This document shows, piece after piece, positions 18,741-20,260 of a stretch of 20,260 bases of DNA. The number at the start of each line of letters is the position of its first letter. The stretch's first letter is position 1. Below the pieces are notes generated by a model. That model searched no databases. It saw only the letters and a program-made list of their open reading frames with translations, and was not told the origin of the DNA. This DNA is from Nemertoderma westbladi (Eukaryota; Xenacoelomorpha; Nemertodermatida; Nemertodermatidae), in the NCBI GenBank assembly GCA_032718475.1, contig JAUCBJ010004349.1, positions 1 to 20,260 of the forward strand, given 5' to 3'. The position numbers and the translations under genes were made by a program.

Positions 18741-18847
18741 AACGTCTCTCACCAATGTAAAACACGCATAAATTCATAGTATATTATTTGAAAATTGCAT
18801 TTATTATTTTCAGGCAATTTAATTTGTGTTTGATTGTTTATTTTGGT
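18741..18847 (+). repeat. Flanking direct repeat, right copy
   Basis: AACGTCTCTCACCAATGTAA through AATTTGTGTTTGATTGTTTA and TTTTGGT. It is colinear with 17171-17310 but lacks an AT-rich internal part. The stop TGA is TAA here. Confidence 0.88.
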
Positions 18848-19140
18848 ACATAAAGTTTTAAATTAATTTCAATTACATTCGCCCAGTTTAATTACAGTTT
18901 CGTTATTTATTTGCTAAACTTCATAATATATTCCAACCCCCTTCCCGAGCCCTGCCCCCTGAGCCATGCCCCCCGAGCCATGCCCCCCCCCCCCCCCCCC
19001 ACCATATCTGAAAGATCCGTGGCAGGCCAGGTATTTCCAGATGTTCCAGCGCCTATTTGTAACATAATATTTCATCGTGATATAATATAATACAAAAATA
19101 TGTATTATTTATATTTGATAATATTTTTAGAACAGTTTAG
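18848..19140. other. AT-rich spacer with a C-rich patch
   Basis: No gene seen. It includes the C-rich repeat at 18947-19000; the rest is AT-rich unique sequence. Confidence 0.5.
18947..19000. repeat. 14-bp C-rich tandem repeat running into C18
   Basis: GAGCC(C/A)TGCCCCC(T/C) units start at 18947, 18961 and 18975, and the last merges into a run of 18 C (18983-19000). The homopolymer length may be unreliable in assembly. Confidence 0.9.
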
Positions 19141-19149
19141 AGTCCAATA

Positions 19150-19236
19150 AACTTTGGCGTCCAGTTGGGGTCGAACGTTTTATAGCATGGACTTCCAACT
19201 TGGAGGTCACCATTTCGATTCCACCTGGGCCCCAAA
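19150..19236 (+). mobile_element. tRNA-like SINE head (degenerate)
   Basis: TTGGCGTCCAGTTGGGGTCG resembles a pol III A box (TGGC-x-AGTTGG) with two extra bases. ATTTCGATTCC (~19213) matches 9 of 11 B-box positions. GGACTTCCAACTTGGAGG between them resembles an anticodon arm containing TCC, as in glycine tRNA. CACCTGGGCCCC resembles a T-arm and acceptor 3' strand. Cloverleaf pairing is too degenerate for a functional tRNA, so it is more likely a SINE or tRNA pseudogene. Confidence 0.45.
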
Positions 19237-19271
19237 GCTAAACTATAGTAAGCTACGATCAACTAACATTC

Positions 19272-19293
19272 TATTACAATAATTATTGTAATA
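19272..19293. repeat. Perfect 22-bp AT-rich palindrome
   Basis: TATTACAATAA is followed directly by its reverse complement, with no loop. An ATTGTAAT echo follows at ~19295. Confidence 0.9.
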
Positions 19294-20260
19294 CATTGTA
19301 ATGAGGGAGATTATTAATTTAATTTAGATGGATAATTATTTATATTGCTAATGTACTGTACAGCATGCAAAGGCGATACTATATATACATTTCCTCCAAA
19401 TAGATTCAATAATTAATCATTAAAATCCAAAATAACTAATAATCTGTTATAAACAAATAGTCTGTATAAAATCGTAATTTGTTACAAATAATCGGTCGTA
19501 ACGAGTTCCGTAATTAGAATTAGAACTAAATAGTCTGTGTATATTAGATAGCACATCTCAGTAGAATCAATATATATAAGTTCCATGTTAAAATAAATTG
19601 TATTAAAATTAAGGTTTTTAGGTCAACTGGATTCGATGGCAGTGAGAGCTGTAGGATACTTTGTATTAATCGATTGATCTTTACTATATAATCTCCAACA
19701 ACTATGCTTATTTTCAGTTAAATACTAAAAGTTCCTTTCAGGTGCTGCGCTCTAAATACTACACAGAGATATGACTTAATACTAATTACAATGGGCAGGC
19801 ATGAGATAACACAAATGTTTACATCCTTTAGGGATGTATTTATTGAACGTTCACACTCAAACACGGACAGACAATAGTACTGAAACACGCTAATTTGCCA
19901 ACAGTCACCAATTTTACTTGCATATAGGGAGAACTTAACTCACGTACGTTGGGGACTATGAAACAGCATAAACTCATACAAACCACTGTTATTTGAACTA
20001 TGCACTTGTGAATAGTAAACCCCTCCGCTTACCTCAATAAATCATGAAAACCAAGAGATCTACCAGTTATTCGTAAGTATTCTCCAACTATTGGCATTAA
20101 TCCATATATTACAAATTGCAACAGATTATAAACAGCATAAATCAGTATAAAAATGTCGTTTGGTGTTGCGGCAATATCAGACAGTCAGGATGTGTTGCAG
20201 AGAGTAGTGAGTCTGCATGTGGTGTCAACGTAATGCAAACGTGAGTAGACGTGTAATAGA
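19294..20260. other. AT-rich terminal region, no supported gene
   Basis: No ORF of note and no recognisable repeat family. At 20153 an ATG opens a 27-codon frame (MSFGVAAISDSQDVLQRVV) with GT-rich donor-like sequence nearby (GTGAGT at 20195 and 20240). This could be a first exon but is unsupported. Confidence 0.45.

Noticed and set aside
20153-20236. First coding exon starting MSFGVAAISD
   Set aside because: Only 27 codons, no family match, and the donor-like GT sites are weak. The window ends before any second exon could be seen.

Overview
The window looks like nuclear DNA of an AT-rich invertebrate animal, possibly a mollusc, cnidarian or similar; the phylum cannot be resolved from sequence alone. 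The reasons are several families of LINE reverse transcriptase, a BEL/Pao LTR retrotransposon, long satellite and minisatellite arrays, eukaryotic AATAAA signals, an alpha-kinase relic and a secreted, apparently membrane-anchored cysteine-rich protein. There is no operon structure and no bacterial gene.

Layout. Positions 4-540 (-) hold a small gene of an uncharacterised invertebrate family, broken by one stop. Positions ~665-3876 (+) are a decayed CR1/Jockey-like LINE (A). A non-autonomous foldback element (774-1957) sits inside A. Its arms are inverted 15-bp tandem arrays and it is flanked by an exact 9-bp target duplication. Positions 3877-~5040 (+) are an RTE-like LINE relic (B), ~5040-5715 (-) a third LINE relic (E), and ~5897-7165 (-) a fourth (C), which is the only one of the four with a complete YADD box in a readable palm. 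Positions ~7245-8143 (+) are a pseudogene covering most of an alpha-kinase domain. Positions 8144-10957 are mostly non-coding, with short tandem repeats and inverted repeats.

Positions 10958-11602 (-) are the best candidate for an intact host gene: a secreted cysteine-rich protein with a C-terminal hydrophobic anchor. Its upstream side abuts a LINE RT fragment carrying a 67-bp tandem duplication. From ~12029 there is a ~164-bp satellite (about 3.7 copies, each with a conserved dyad). It is followed directly by a ~2.07-kb, 18-bp minisatellite (12647-14713) with 22-bp variant units and a ~188-bp higher-order period. The minisatellite has no stop in any forward frame, so it makes very long artificial ORFs and fuses in frame to a BEL/Pao reverse transcriptase/RNase H fragment (14714-~16385). 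That reads on into an unrelated cysteine-containing, OB-like segment (about 16437-17190), which I read as a 3' exon.

The stop codon of that segment and its 3'UTR (17171-17310) are repeated at 18741-18847. The two copies bracket a ~1.43-kb array of 35-bp repeats (17311-18740). The remainder (18848-20260) holds a C-rich repeat, a tRNA-like SINE relic, a perfect AT palindrome and otherwise unremarkable AT-rich DNA.

The genes do not form a pathway. The window is a repeat-rich, nested-insertion landscape. The most informative points are the foldback insertion with an exact target duplication, the flank-duplicated 35-bp array, the alpha-kinase relic, and the artefactual 1,217-codon chimeric ORF.
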